Source: Sorghum bicolor (taxonomy: Eukaryota > Streptophyta > Magnoliopsida > Poales > Poaceae). Taken from it: a stretch of 64,000 nucleotides of DNA. Shown here one piece after another: positions 1-10,760 of the stretch (positions are counted from its first letter, which is position 1; each line of letters starts with the position of its first letter). Position numbers and translations under genes: made by a program. Below the pieces are notes generated by a model. That model was not told the origin of the DNA, made no database searches, and saw only the letters and a program-made list of their open reading frames with translations. The stretch covers positions 41,006,987 to 41,070,986 of the forward strand of contig NC_012878.2 of NCBI RefSeq assembly GCF_000003195.3, given 5' to 3'.

Positions 1-937
1 GCTAGGCTCTAGAGAGGTAGTCCATCCAAGGGACACCTCTCCTGATCTTGACTGGAGATAATGAATTGAAGTATCCAATATGCCCTGGGGGGTTTGGATC
101 ATACCGACTTAAAACAATGGTCAAGATACGTCGTAGAGGTCGTTTAGAAACTGTCGTGCGAAGTTGGATGATAGGGGGGACCCACCTAGGCTGGCCGGCC
201 TAGCTCAATGGCAGGTCGCCTTCACCTTTGCTCTTGTGTATTTTGGTGTCCTCTGGAACCTTTCTATCAATTCTTGTGGAATTCCGACGTAATTTGATTT
301 GGTTCCTTGAGTCCTACTCTTCCTTGTCTATTTCTGATTTAATCCCTAGAAAATCTTAATTCACCAAAGTTGTGGAATTAGTTAATTAGTCCCTAAAACT
401 ATTGCTTGGTGATGTTTCCAGTGTCTTCTAGAGATTTCCAAAGCGTATCCAAAGTGGACTCTCTCGTTGGGACTTTAATTATAATGAATGATATATCCGT
501 TTCAATTGTCTCAATGAGCACTTCGCGATGGTGTGCTCTAATTCATCATTTGAGATGCTTTTGTGTATAGAATATCCAATGTCTGCAAAACAAGTGAAAA
601 CACCAAAACTCGTAGAACTCATTAGGTTTAAATCTAATCATACGACACTTTAGTTCATTTTAGTTGGTTTTTTCAGCATTAGTTGATAATTTATAATTGG
701 AGTTAATTACCGTCAACAATTTTTCATAGCATTTTCAATTTGAATTTTGAATCTATTTTGACATTTGAATCAAACCCAAACTCATGTATCAGGATGAGTG
801 CAACAACTTGTCCCTCACCTTATAGTTTATTTTAATTTCATAAAATTTAGTATTTGTTTCTATATTTGAATGCTTAGATAATATTTTAATAATTCAAATT
901 TAGATTTTTTGAGAAATGCACATTTTTAGGTATTACA
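1..937 (-). repeat. Partial 3' LTR of a Tekay-type Ty3/gypsy element
   Basis: Read on the minus strand, this block begins at 937 with TGTAATACC directly after a polypurine tract and runs off the left edge of the window. It lies just downstream of a chromodomain-bearing pol end at 984-1283, the order expected of a 3' LTR. No coding frame is visible. The far boundary and target duplication are outside the window, so total LTR length cannot be given. Confidence 0.7.
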
Positions 938-942
938 ATTAT

Positions 943-950
943 ACCCCCTT
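943..950 (-). other. Polypurine tract of the Tekay-type element
   Basis: Minus-strand AAGGGGGT, followed after five bases by the LTR start TGTAATACC. This is the usual plus-strand priming site position in LTR retrotransposons, and it fixes the LTR boundary at 937. Confidence 0.65.
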
Positions 951-983
951 GAAAGAATCTCGTCCTCGAGATTGGGTGATTGC

Positions 984-1283
984 TTACTCAAACAGTTGTG
1001 AGTAAGATTTTCTTAGATCCTCCTTTCTTTTCCATGTAGCCTCATTCTCTATATAACGATTCCATTGTACCTTGCACATTCGGCTCCTTATAACCCTTTC
1101 TCCAGTTTCTAAGATCTTTATCGCATACTCTTTATATGTGAGACTTTCTTTAATGGTCAACTCTTCTAAAGGGATCTGTTCTTCTGGTACCCATAAACAC
1201 TTTTTCAACTAAGAAACATGAAACACATCATGCATACCTGACAAACTCTCTCACAATTCTAACTGATAAGCCGCTTCTTTGCG
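984..1283 (-). pseudogene. C-terminal end of gypsy pol with chromodomain (Tekay/chromovirus), truncated
   Basis: The frame gives the chromodomain-type tail of grass Tekay polyproteins: an ILETGERVIRSRMCKVQW stretch, then a W-x-x-EATW-x-x-x-EDLR-like segment ending in a stop 47 bases before the LTR. Upstream, the frame continues through a GMHDVFHVS motif typical of the integrase C-terminal region, but contains TAG at 1211-1209 and TGA at 1253-1251. All earlier pol (RT, RNase H, integrase core) is gone; sequence beyond about 1283 is unrelated. In chromoviruses this domain is thought to target integration to chromatin. The copy is a dead 3' remnant. Confidence 0.85.
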
Positions 1284-1284
1284 T

Positions 1285-1494
1285 CATTTGTATAGTAAAT
1301 TGGTTGTTATGACATGGTATATAATGTCACGATATTCTATTATACTAGCATTAAGACATTTTTTATGACATAAATTAATTAAAGTCACTAAGCTAAGTTG
1401 GCTCTACAAAAGAAGTCGTAAACTAATCAAAGTAGTGACTATTTAGTCTAATATCATGAGGTAAAAGTCATAAGATGACATATTTCTTGTAGTG
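1285..1494. mobile_element. Possible CACTA-type MITE fragment
   Basis: The right edge, read on the minus strand, is CACTACAAGAAATATGTCAT, a typical grass CACTA-family terminus. The interior is AT-rich without coding capacity and begins where the gypsy pol frame stops. No matching left terminus or 3-bp target duplication was found, so this is a truncated copy or a weak call. Confidence 0.35.
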
Positions 1495-1640
1495 ATTCAT
1501 GCTCATCCTTCTAATCTTACTACCGCCCATGATATATAAAAATGAACAATGCGCACAATATCAATCTTAACATGTTCAACATGCCTAATGTTGGCGGTCC
1601 TTAACTCACTTTTCTAACCTGCCCTACCATTGTAACTCAC

Positions 1641-2534
1641 TGGTATGTTGTTTGGTTGCGATCCTGAAAAGCTTTCTAGTCCAGGCAAGAGTATCTCTCA
1701 CTCAGGCCGATGAACATGCGGCTGTGTTTGGACTGGAACCTTAGCTAGGCAGCTAGCCAAACAGCGTATCCAACCGGTGAACTCCTGAGCTAGCTGCGTG
1801 GAAGGGGCAGCGCTGGCTAGGAAGCAACAAAATTAAGTAAACAAATATCACCCACTATTACTGTGTTCTTTTAATTTTATCCACGTGCGGCTACATGCTA
1901 ACTAGTTTGTATGGTTATAGCATACTCTATATACGTTCTATATATAATACATTCTGGCATTCAAAATTTGTCCTCAAATATGCATTCTAGAGGACAAAAA
2001 CAGTTTTACATTAAATACTTTCATTTATCAACCAATAATTATTAATCACGATGATGATAGCGTCTGATTAGGAAATAGAATGGGGATATATGTGTCTTTT
2101 ATATTCACTTTTAATTTGTCCTAAAACTCCTATAATACCCTATATTACAAGACCGAGAGAGAAACCTTTTTTATTAGCCTTTCTATTCATGTCAAATTAA
2201 GCAAACAAATATTCCCCACTATTACTATGTTCCATTAATTTTATCTTGCCTCTCTCTTTTTAAATTAAGCACATGTAGAAAGATATTGTCATTATAAATA
2301 TTTATTTTAATCTTATAAAACTAGAAAAATTATAATATAAATGTTACTATCTAAAGAATCATCAGGAGCTCAATTAACAATACGTTATAAACACAAAATT
2401 AATGTTTTGTTTTTCCTTGTTAATGTTCTTAGACACAGTCTTCCAATTAAACAAACTATGATCTAACTTGTGTGATCAAAGGCAACATTTTTTCCTTGGC
2501 AAATTGTCCCGAGGTCCAACCAAACAAGACCCTG
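1641..2534. mobile_element. Possible non-autonomous TIR element
   Basis: The left end contains TTGTTTGGTTGCGATCC and the right end, reverse-complemented, contains CTTGTTTGGTTGGACC: an approximate terminal inverted repeat of about 12 matching bases around TTGTTTGGTTG. Inside, a stretch of about 45 bases near 1830-1875 is repeated imperfectly near 2200-2240. There is no coding frame. Target duplications were not identified, so superfamily and limits are uncertain. Confidence 0.3.
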
Positions 2535-2788
2535 GGCCTTGTATTATATGGTGATCAGTTTGCTAGAGGAAAAAGGCTCATAATGCAAAATCAACCTATT
2601 TAAGTGTTAAATTTACAGAGATAAGTGTACATGCGAGTACATAAATAAAAGCATGACATTTGTACCGTTATTTAAAGAAAATTGTGTTTGTGATTTTATA
2701 ATATTAAACACTAAAAATGTGGAATGTTTGCAACGTTCGTAATAGCACGTAGCAGCCCAAAGCAAGGGTCCAAACAACACAGCCCAAT

Positions 2789-2871
2789 ATTGTTTCCTAG
2801 ACAAATGACAACGGACCATCATCATATGTATTGTTTCCTAGACAAATGACAACGGATCCATCATCATATGC
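2789..2871. repeat. Two-copy tandem duplication, about 41-42 bp
   Basis: Copies at 2789-2829 and 2830-2871 differ by one inserted T and the last base. A second small duplication follows at about 2902-2945, where a CAGCGGCCCATTTTA-type unit appears twice. Both lie just downstream of the tRNA gene on the minus strand. Confidence 0.85.
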
Positions 2872-2976
2872 ATAAGGCCTACATTCTGCACATATATACT
2901 ACACAGCGGCCCATTTTAAACTTACTACGCAGCGGCCCATTTTACCTTGTAAAGTAATGTCGAAACTGAAAACGTT

Positions 2977-2985
2977 AAAAAAAAA
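2977..2985 (-). terminator. Pol III terminator of tRNA-Lys
   Basis: Nine consecutive T on the minus strand, two bases after the mature tRNA 3' end. RNA polymerase III terminates in runs of four or more T. Confidence 0.85.
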
Positions 2986-2987
2986 CT

Positions 2988-3060
2988 CGCCCACCGTGGG
3001 GCTCGAACCCACGACCACAAGGTTAAGAGCCTTGCGCTCTACCGACTGAGCTAGACGGGC
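2988..3060 (-). tRNA. trnK-CUU: tRNA-Lys (anticodon CUU)
   Basis: The minus strand folds as a complete 73-nt cloverleaf. The 5' arm starts GCCCGTCTAGCTCAG and pairs with the 3' arm ending GGTGGGC plus a discriminator G. The T-arm carries GGTTCGAGCC (B box), the D-arm carries TAGCTCAGTCGG (A box), and the anticodon loop is CTCTTAA with anticodon CTT at 3027-3025. The sequence is the standard plant nuclear tRNA-Lys. There is no intron and no encoded CCA, as usual for nuclear genes. A strong T-run follows, so it is probably functional. Confidence 0.97.
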
Positions 3061-4084
3061 AATTTATTTTCATTGGACTCGTACACTTTACTTGAATAAT
3101 AATACTCATTTGTTGCCAAATTGTAAATATCATCACATGTGCACGTCTGTATATGGTGTACTCACGCTGGCTTGTAGGCTTGTAGCAAATTCAGTTTCAT
3201 CTGAAATCTTTGTGCAGATATCCTTCTCTGTTCAGAAAATAGACAGGGCCAACAAGAGCATATATAAATCCTGCAAATTTGGCATGGACGACACGAACAC
3301 TCTACACAGCAGACGTGCCATCGTTTTCGTCGGTCATGTCTGGGAGCTTTATCTGCTACGTACTCTGCTAGCTGTATCCGATGTGCCGCCTCGGTCTCTC
3401 GTTCTACTGCACCGTGACAACACCTGCATAAAGGAGAGGGCCGTGAACGATCGCGTTTACACCAAGCTTAGAGTAACACTCCAAAGCGCCACGTCATCTC
3501 AAAGATTCGGCCGGTATGTAGCACCTGATTGACAACCGATGCTCCAAAATTTATTCTTTTCCAATCCAAGAGATAAATAATGTAGGGGAGAGTGAACTTC
3601 TCTATTCCTAAAGATATGTCTCTTTAAATAATTTGTCCCGGCCACCATAAAAAACCATTACTTCTCTGTAATTCTCTCGGATCAATTATATATTTTACGA
3701 TCCAGACTCTACACTAAACCCTGTTTTTCTACTTTAAGTCTGTGGCCACCCAACAAAGGGATTTATTCTAGTCTAAGAAATAAAGAAGATTTACTAGTGA
3801 TCCAAGATTCGGATGGACTTGTTAATTTGAGTGTGGGAGACTGTGTTTCAAGAGATAATAATTATCTAAGTTAAGCTGAACAAAGTGGTGGAGGTGTCAT
3901 TTTCGACCAGATTACCACCATGTAACACAACATCTAGAAAAGTATATAAAGCACTTCAGATTCTTTACACTTTTGATTAGGCCGTGCCTATTTTAGCGAT
4001 TACAAACTGTGGGATGCAGCTTATTATTGCAAGGTGTTATACAATCTGCAAGCATGGAGAAGTAGATTGTGGGATCATAGCAAT
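3061..4084. other. Unassigned sequence between tRNA-Lys and the first CACTA element
   Basis: This is one of the few stretches not visibly derived from a transposon. A 146-codon plus-strand frame at 3092-3532 starts a few bases into it, but the product has no motif I recognise and its start region overlaps likely tRNA upstream sequence, so I do not call a gene. From 3540 the sequence is AT-rich with no frame of note. The CACTA target base triplet AAT is at 4082-4084. Confidence 0.5.
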
Positions 4085-4325
4085 CACTGGTACAGGGAAG
4101 GGCTTTAGCCCCGGGCCGTAAGCGCCTTTAGTCCCGGCTACGGAACCGGGGCTAAGGTTTCGGAACTAAATGTCCCACCTTTAGTCGCGGTTCCGTGGAC
4201 CGGGACTAAAGGTCCACCTTTAGTCCCGGTTGGTAACAGCAACCGGGACTAAAAGGTGCGCCCGGGTGTGCCATCTGGCCTCCACTTTTAGTCCCGGTTG
4301 TTGCTACCAACCGGGACTAAAGACT
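4085..4325. repeat. Left subterminal repeat array of CACTA 1
   Basis: At least four inverted pairs of TTTAGTCCCGG(TT) and its complement, spaced by short loops, for example 4219-4253 and 4287-4322. In En/Spm-type elements such subterminal motifs bind the element's DNA-binding protein and are needed for excision. The pairs would also fold as hairpins. Confidence 0.9.
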
Positions 4326-4584
4326 TTTTTCTTTTTTCTTTTTCTTTTCATTTGGTTTTCGATTTAGGGTTTACAATTATGTTATTGTTATTTTCGAATG
4401 CGTATTGTTTGCTGGTAGTTTATGGAACGTCCACCTATATAATTTATATAATTTAAAAGATTACATATAAATATACTATAAAACACTATATATATATAAA
4501 TAATTATATCTATAGGTCCATAATAAAATATTTACACATATGCTTCACGGACAAAGTATTTACAACACAATTTTTCTCCACCAC

Positions 4585-7500
4585 TCAAGCATCGTACAAA
4601 TGATCATCGTTATTTGGTTTCATCTGCTCCTGAGGGTTGAAGTAGCACTCGCCGCCGGAATCCAGGACTTGGTCATTAAGAAATCCTGCGATTATCTCCT
4701 AAATTCCTTTTAGGCGCACCGCATCCAACACCTACTCCTTCAGCCACATCTTCTTTAATAGACATTAAAGAAAAAAGTTAGAGGTATGAATAGGATTTAT
4801 TAAATAGCAACAAATAAATGAAATATACTTATTATATATACATGTTACATACTTTTAGGTGCTCAAGATTAGTTCTTTTGGCATACACCGTCATAAACTC
4901 GCACACATAGTAGCCACACAAATTGTTGCCCGGTGTCTGCCGTAGAACCCACTGAAGTAAGATGGGCTTTGAAAGTGCTGCATTCAACTCTGGACGGTGT
5001 TTCTGCACGAACCCAGCCCAAACCCTAGCAATAAAACGATCATTATTAAGTATCCATTACTAAGTTAAAAGAGGAGAATTTAATATATAGAGATCGGAGT
5101 TACTCTTGGGTAATATCTATCATTTTTTGGTAATCATCCTGTGGTTTTCTCAATGAGTCATAGATTACCAATTGACATTGCGAGAGATCAATGACAATTA
5201 GTATCCAATGAAAGCTGCATTTGTGTGCATATGTAGGCAAAATTAGTATATATCTTCATATTGATCTGATTAATTAGTTAAATAGAATGTACACACGATA
5301 ACGACACTTACTTAAAGTTGTAGGGAAAGAGTATATATCTTTTATCTTTTTGGTTGATCAAGAACCTCCGTAGATTTCTCTCTGTTTGAGTTCTCCATAA
5401 AACATACGGGGTCTTGTGGTCTTTGAATACAACATTTGGATCCACAAATCCAATCTCCTTGTCATTTCTAACTCTGAGGTCCCTCATCATGTTTCTGCAT
5501 ATGTATAGCAGGTTTCTGTAATTAGTTATATATATACATGATAAGTTACAGAGACATTATTGAAAGGAAGAATCACTTACAGACAGAAGCAACTCATTAG
5601 AGATTTGTCAAGAGCGTCCATGTGGCATAGTTCGTGTAGCTCATTAAATTGAACATAAATAATATCATCACCACAGAAGTAATGATAGTTTCTAATTCGG
5701 ACACAAATATAGTCATCTGCTTTTCTGACACACGCTTCCATGTACCATTTGTTTAGCATGTACATTTGCGTTCCAAGCTTGCTGAGGGCCGCAGGGTTGT
5801 ATAAACTGTTGCCATATGTATATTCCTTCTGCCAATGATCAATTTGTGGAGCACTTTCAATTGGTGCCCCCGCTATCATTTGGGCTAAGCTAAGACCAGT
5901 TTCCGCAAAAAAAATTTCAAGCTCTTCAAATTTTAAATCTGCCGGTATCTGCTGGTCTAGCACGTCAATGTTTGAACCATATTCATTTCCAATGACTAGC
6001 GGGGGCACTGATTGCTTTGATTGTTCCCCGAGCTGTGCTACACCCTTGCGTGCTCTTTTCTCTTTCTTCTTCTCTTCTTCTATGGATTTTCTTAAAGTGC
6101 GATCATAGTCCGATAAAGATGATGATTCTTTCTGAGCTTCACGCCTCTTTTTTTGTTCAGCCTCAACCCTTTGTCGTAGATCTTCTGGCCGTAGTAAGAG
6201 GTACGGCTTCTCAGGGTTTCGCTTGGCTTCTCTTTCAGTCTTAAGTTTCTTGAAGAAACTATCCACATCTGATTTTACTGAAGCATTTATTTCTGCATCA
6301 GTCATCTCATAGGACAGCTTCTTAGGAATGATAGCTTGTTTCTTTTCGGAGGCTTTCTTTTTTGGCGGCGGGGCGGCCGACACATTTGATTTTGTGGCCG
6401 GCCTCTTCTTTCGTGCTGGAGCCACGTGTGGAGGTGATGGGGCGGCCGGTGGCGGTGTTGGAGCCCGAGGAGGCGGCGTTGGAGCCCTAGGTGGCGTTGG
6501 AGCCCTAGGTGGCGGTGTTGGAGCCTGAGGTGGCGGTGTTGGAGCCCGAGGTGGCGGTGTTGGAGCCCTAGGTGGTGGCGTTGGAGACCGAGGCGATGCA
6601 GCCGTGTCTTGCACTCCCTCGTCATCACCCGCAACACTATGACATGTCGGTGACCACCTGTGAAAATAAAAGGTATATGAGTAAACCGCTAACTAAGAGA
6701 ATGCAAAATAAATTTAGTGAACAAATGTATAGTCAATTTTCATCCGCACCTAGGATTAGATTCATGACGAGGAGGTGGTGGTAGACTACTAGGTGATGCC
6801 CCAGGAATAATGATGTAGCGCTTGCGCCAACAAATAAAAGTCTTCTCTGCTTCTCCTAGAGTCTTCTATCCATCACCTCCTTCTATCTCAAGCTGCACAT
6901 TACTGAAGCCTTTGATAACTCTATCCACCGAGACACTAGCATATCCAGGTGGAATTATCGCCCCATGGATTCTTGGTGTCCTTGTAGGGTCGACAGGAGT
7001 TACAACAGCGACAGCAACCATGACTGTGGCAGTCCCCTATGGAATGTGCAGCTCACATGTTGTCAGAGGCTCAGTGATGTCATCCACCGGAAAGTGCAGC
7101 CCCACGTTGTCTTGAATAGTTGGCATCTCTGTGGAAGCGCAACTACTTTTCAACTGACCGGGGGGGCTAATGTTGACTCTAGGTTGTGATGCAGTTTGCC
7201 CTTGTATAGAACTTACTGCAATCTGCACTTGTCTTTTGATCTCCTCGTTCATTCTCTCTTCAAGCGCTTTCTCTCGCGCTATCGCTTCACGAGCCGCTTC
7301 GCGTGACTCAATCACCATTGCCTCCAACCTATGCAACCGCTCTGCTTCCTCTTCCTTCTTTCGTTGGCGGCTTCTATAAGTCGGTCTATCTTTAGGGAAG
7401 CCATGCTCCCATGATATCTCCCCATAGCCTCTGGTTCGCCCACCGTGTTCAGCAGTCTCCAGGGTGTATGTCAGCTCATCCTTTTCTCTATTTGGCTGCC

Positions 7501-8139
7501 AGGTGCCGCTTTCAACTAATCCTCTAGCATAGGCCATTCTCTGTCCTACTCTCTCGAGCTTTTCGCCGTACACTATCTTTCCGGTCTCTAGGTCTATGGT
7601 TCCACCATGACCAAAGAACCAATACTTGGCGCGCTCGGGCCAGTGCATTGATTCTGGTTCGATCCCTCTCCCAAGAATCTCCTGTTCCAGCTTTTGCCAC
7701 TTAGGAATAGCAGTCCTGTAGCCACCTGAACCCAAGTGATGGTGGTATTGCTTTTGTTTAGCATTTTCTTGATTCTTGATCATCCGTGCCTGACCCTCTT
7801 CTGAGTTCATAAACTCTACGAACTCATCCCAAAAAGGCCTCAACTTGACGTAGGCCTTGTTGGTGAAATCTGGTGTCCGGCCTTGTGCAACAAAAGTCTT
7901 CTATAATGTCTTCTTCCAAGCCTGAAATTGTTTGGCCATCTTCTGCATAGTCCAGATTTTAACCTTCTCCTTCAAAGCTTCATCCTGTGTATCGAGCGTG
8001 AAATGTTGAAGGATATCTTGCCAAATCAATTCCTTGTCACGATCTGAGACAAAACTAATATTAGGGTTATCTTTCCGTTGCCTCCATTCACGAGCACTGC
8101 CTGGGAGCCTGTCCATTACAAGGTAGCCACAGTGGGCAA
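4585..8139 (-). pseudogene. CACTA 1 gene 2: Ptta/En-Spm domain fused to Ulp1-like C48 protease
   Basis: Exons on the minus strand, each joined in phase by GT-AG introns: 8139(gap edge)-6750, 6657-5581, 5494-5312, 5214-5104, 5024-4853, 4752-4585. The first exon carries the Ptta/Transposase_24 type region (FWDEFVEFMNS, then YHHHLGSGGY, then a lysine/glutamate-rich coiled segment at about 7400-7200). The second has a proline-rich repeat and a basic coiled region. Exons 3-5 form a Ulp1-type cysteine protease: HWILIVID (His), YDSL (Asp), a Gln shortly before NLCGYYVCE (Cys); all four key residues are present. Five in-frame TAG codons break it (7903-7901, 7039-7037, 6868-6866, 4734-4732, 4701-4699). 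The 5' part lies in or beyond the N gap; the promoter is probably near 10550. Confidence 0.85.
6437..6610 (-). repeat. Proline-rich coding minisatellite (PPPRAPT repeats)
   Basis: Within exon 2 of gene 2, an 18-21-bp unit repeats about eight times and encodes variants of P-P-P-R-A-P-T. One unit is shortened to PPRAPT. Low-complexity proline linkers between domains are common in plant transposon proteins; the copy number is likely variable between element copies. Confidence 0.85.
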
Positions 8140-8778
8140 NNNNNNNNNNNNNNNNNNNNNNNNNNNNNNNNNNNNNNNNNNNNNNNNNNNNNNNNNNNNN
8201 NNNNNNNNNNNNNNNNNNNNNNNNNNNNNNNNNNNNNNNNNNNNNNNNNNNNNNNNNNNNNNNNNNNNNNNNNNNNNNNNNNNNNNNNNNNNNNNNNNNN
8301 NNNNNNNNNNNNNNNNNNNNNNNNNNNNNNNNNNNNNNNNNNNNNNNNNNNNNNNNNNNNNNNNNNNNNNNNNNNNNNNNNNNNNNNNNNNNNNNNNNNN
8401 NNNNNNNNNNNNNNNNNNNNNNNNNNNNNNNNNNNNNNNNNNNNNNNNNNNNNNNNNNNNNNNNNNNNNNNNNNNNNNNNNNNNNNNNNNNNNNNNNNNN
8501 NNNNNNNNNNNNNNNNNNNNNNNNNNNNNNNNNNNNNNNNNNNNNNNNNNNNNNNNNNNNNNNNNNNNNNNNNNNNNNNNNNNNNNNNNNNNNNNNNNNN
8601 NNNNNNNNNNNNNNNNNNNNNNNNNNNNNNNNNNNNNNNNNNNNNNNNNNNNNNNNNNNNNNNNNNNNNNNNNNNNNNNNNNNNNNNNNNNNNNNNNNNN
8701 NNNNNNNNNNNNNNNNNNNNNNNNNNNNNNNNNNNNNNNNNNNNNNNNNNNNNNNNNNNNNNNNNNNNNNNNNNNNNN
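8140..8778. other. Assembly gap (639 N)
   Basis: Run of N. It hides the 5' end of the Ptta exon on one side and abuts a tandem array on the other, so it probably reflects a collapsed repeat. Confidence 1.
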
Positions 8779-9602
8779 TCAATATCTATCCGCACAAACT
8801 AATTACAACACATGATAAATTATATCATATAAATTATATAATACAAAAGATAAACTATAAAATAGAAATTATACAACATCTCAATATCTATCCCCACAAA
8901 CTAATTACAACACATGATAAATTATATCATATAAATTATATAATACAAAAGATAAACTATAAAATAGAAATTATAAAACATCTCAATATCTATCCCCACA
9001 AACTAATTACAACACATGATAAATTATATCATATAAATTATATAATACAAAAGATAAATTATAAAATACAAATTATACATCTCATTTCAATATCTATCCC
9101 CACTAACTAATTACAACACATGATAAATTATATCATATAAATTATATAATACAAAAGATAAACTATAAAATAGAAATTATACATCTCATCTCAATATCTA
9201 TCCCCACAAACTAATTACAACACATGATAAATTATATCATATAAATTATATAATACAAAAGATAAACTATAAAATAGAAATTATACATCTCATCTCAATA
9301 TCTATCCCCACAAACTAATTACAACACATGATAAATTATATCATATAAATTATATAATACAAAAGATAAATTATAAAATAGAAATTATACATCTCATCTC
9401 AATATCTATCCCTACTAACTAATTACAACACATGATAAATTATATCATATAAATTATATAATACAAAAGATAAATTATAAAATAGAAATTATACATCTCA
9501 TCTCAATATCTATCCCTACAAACTAATTACAACACATGATAAATTATATCATATAAATTATATAATACAAATGATAAATTATAAAATAGAAATTATACAT
9601 CT
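8779..9602. repeat. AT-rich tandem array, 102-104-bp unit, about 8 copies
   Basis: Units begin with TCAATATCTATCC at 8779, 8881, 8983, 9087, 9191, 9295, 9399 and 9503. The first two spacings are 102 bp and the rest 104 bp, a change caused by a CATCTCATC/AACATC junction variant. The array touches the N gap, so more copies are likely. It lies in what should be the first intron of gene 2. There are no unique spacers, so it is not CRISPR-like. Confidence 0.95.
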
Positions 9603-9871
9603 CTTCGTCCATTTTATTATTTTTGGCAAAAGACTTTATGTATATCAATTTTGGGAATATATTATAAATATATAATATAATATAATATACTCTCTTCGTC
9701 CATACAAGAATGCAATTATGTGATTTGTGTCGATGAAACTAATTCAAATTTAACCAAGTTAATAGTATTTTGGAAACAAAAGTGCCTTTATCATAACAAT
9801 TTGTAACTTCGCTTAACAATATTTATCAAACAAACGAAAGTGCGACGATTGTGCCTTTAAATTGGGACTAA
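9603..9871. other. AT-rich intronic sequence of CACTA 1 gene 2
   Basis: No gene seen. Two short CTCTTCGTCCAT boxes at about 9600 and 9693, the second followed by ACAAGAATGCAATTATG, resemble the terminus of Stowaway-type MITEs, but no complete element could be delimited. Confidence 0.4.
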
Positions 9872-10138
9872 GGCCTTGTTTACTTCCCCAAATATTTTGG
9901 AAAATATTTCAAATTCCATATCACATCGAATCTTGCGGCACATGCATAAAGTATTAAATATAGGTAAAAAAATAACTAATTACACAGTTTGTATATATGT
10001 AATTCGCGAGACGAAAAAATAAACATGCCACACTGTTCACATTTTGCATATAGAAAAAACAAACAATTTGTATATAGGTAAAAAATAAATAATCACACTT
10101 TTCACATTTTGTATAATTTTTTGCAAGTAAACATGGCC
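9872..10138. mobile_element. MITE with GGCCTTGTTTACTT termini
   Basis: Left end GGCCTTGTTTACTT at 9872 and right end reverse complement GGCCATGTTTACTT ending at 10138: 14-bp inverted termini with one mismatch. The interior (ACATCGAATCTTGCGGCACATG, then TATAGGTAAAAAA boxes) matches a MITE family abundant in panicoid grasses. Flanking bases TAA and AGG do not form a clear duplication. It sits in the presumed intron of gene 2, so it is younger than the CACTA element's gene. Confidence 0.65.
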
Positions 10139-10139
10139 A

Positions 10140-10542
10140 GGAACGACAATAACTGCTAGCTCGGTGCCGGCCGGAGAAGATCAAAGCTCGGCGCGGCGCA
10201 AGGAGGTCCTCGGCTCGGCCTGCAGGGACGAGGGTCGGTGCAGGAGCTCGGCGGCGGCGGCGCTCCGTACGTCCTGGGCTCGGGCCGAGGACGAGGGTCG
10301 TCGGTGCCGCGCGCGCGTAGAAGAAGAAGGGTCGTCGGAGCTCGACGCGCGCGTCGCTCCGTACGGTCCTCGGCTCGGGCCGGGGACGAGAGGTGGCGGC
10401 GTTGGCGGCGGCGGCGATCCTTGGCTCGAGACGACGGCGGCACTCGGCCGCGGACAAGGGGGCGACGGCGGGGAGCGGCGCGCGGCGGAGGAAGAAATTA
10501 GGGCAACGTCGAACTGAATCGAGGAGGAAGACGACTGTTCGG
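10140..10542 (-). other. GC-rich leader region of CACTA 1 gene 2
   Basis: A sharply GC- and CpG-rich block in an AT-rich element, directly downstream (minus strand) of a TATA-like box and an internal copy of the subterminal motif. Overlapping open frames exist on both strands, as is usual in GC-rich sequence, and none has a recognisable domain. I read it as the first exon or 5' leader. CACTA 2 has a matching GC-rich block at the same relative place. Confidence 0.55.
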
Positions 10543-10760
10543 TTAAATACACGCGGGGACCTTTAGTCCCGGNNNNNNNNNNNNNNNNNNNNNNNNNNNN
10601 NNNNNNNNNNNNNNNNNNNNNNNNNNNNNNNNNNNNNNNNNNNNNNNNNNNNNNNNNNNNNNNNNNNNNNNNGGTCCACCCTTTAGTCCCGGTTCCTGGC
10701 TAGAACCGGGACTAAAGGCAACCTTTAGTCCCGGTTTCTAGCCAGGAAACGGGGACTAAT
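10543..10760 (-). promoter_or_regulatory. Internal subterminal-motif cluster and promoter of CACTA 1 gene 2
   Basis: Inverted pairs of TTTAGTCCCGG-type motifs at 10681-10717 and 10721-10759, a further motif at 10562-10572 before the gap, then a minus-strand TATA-like TATTTAA at 10549-10543 about 12 bp from the last motif. The transposase promoter at the right end has the same arrangement. The 100-N gap at 10573-10672 is inside. No CACTG terminus is present here, so this is not an element boundary. Promoter function is inferred. Confidence 0.6.
10573..10672. other. Assembly gap (100 N)
   Basis: Run of exactly 100 N, a size often used for gaps of unknown length. It lies inside the internal motif cluster, probably because inverted repeats collapsed. 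Confidence 1.

Noticed and set aside
3092..3532. 146-codon plus-strand frame as a host gene
   Set aside because: No known motif, unclear start, and located directly behind a tRNA gene. It may be chance.
8779..9602. CRISPR-like array
   Set aside because: The repeats are head-to-tail with no unique spacers, the unit is over 100 bp, and the context is a plant transposon.
10140..10560. Several overlapping open frames on both strands
   Set aside because: They are by-products of GC-rich sequence, encode only low-complexity Arg/Pro/Ala/Ser, and have no consistent start or domain.
10560..10760. Boundary between two adjacent CACTA elements, which would make CACTA 1 a composite
   Set aside because: No CACTG-type terminus or target duplication is present, while the outer ends 4085 and 16350 share an exact AAT duplication. 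CACTA 2 shows the same internal cluster.
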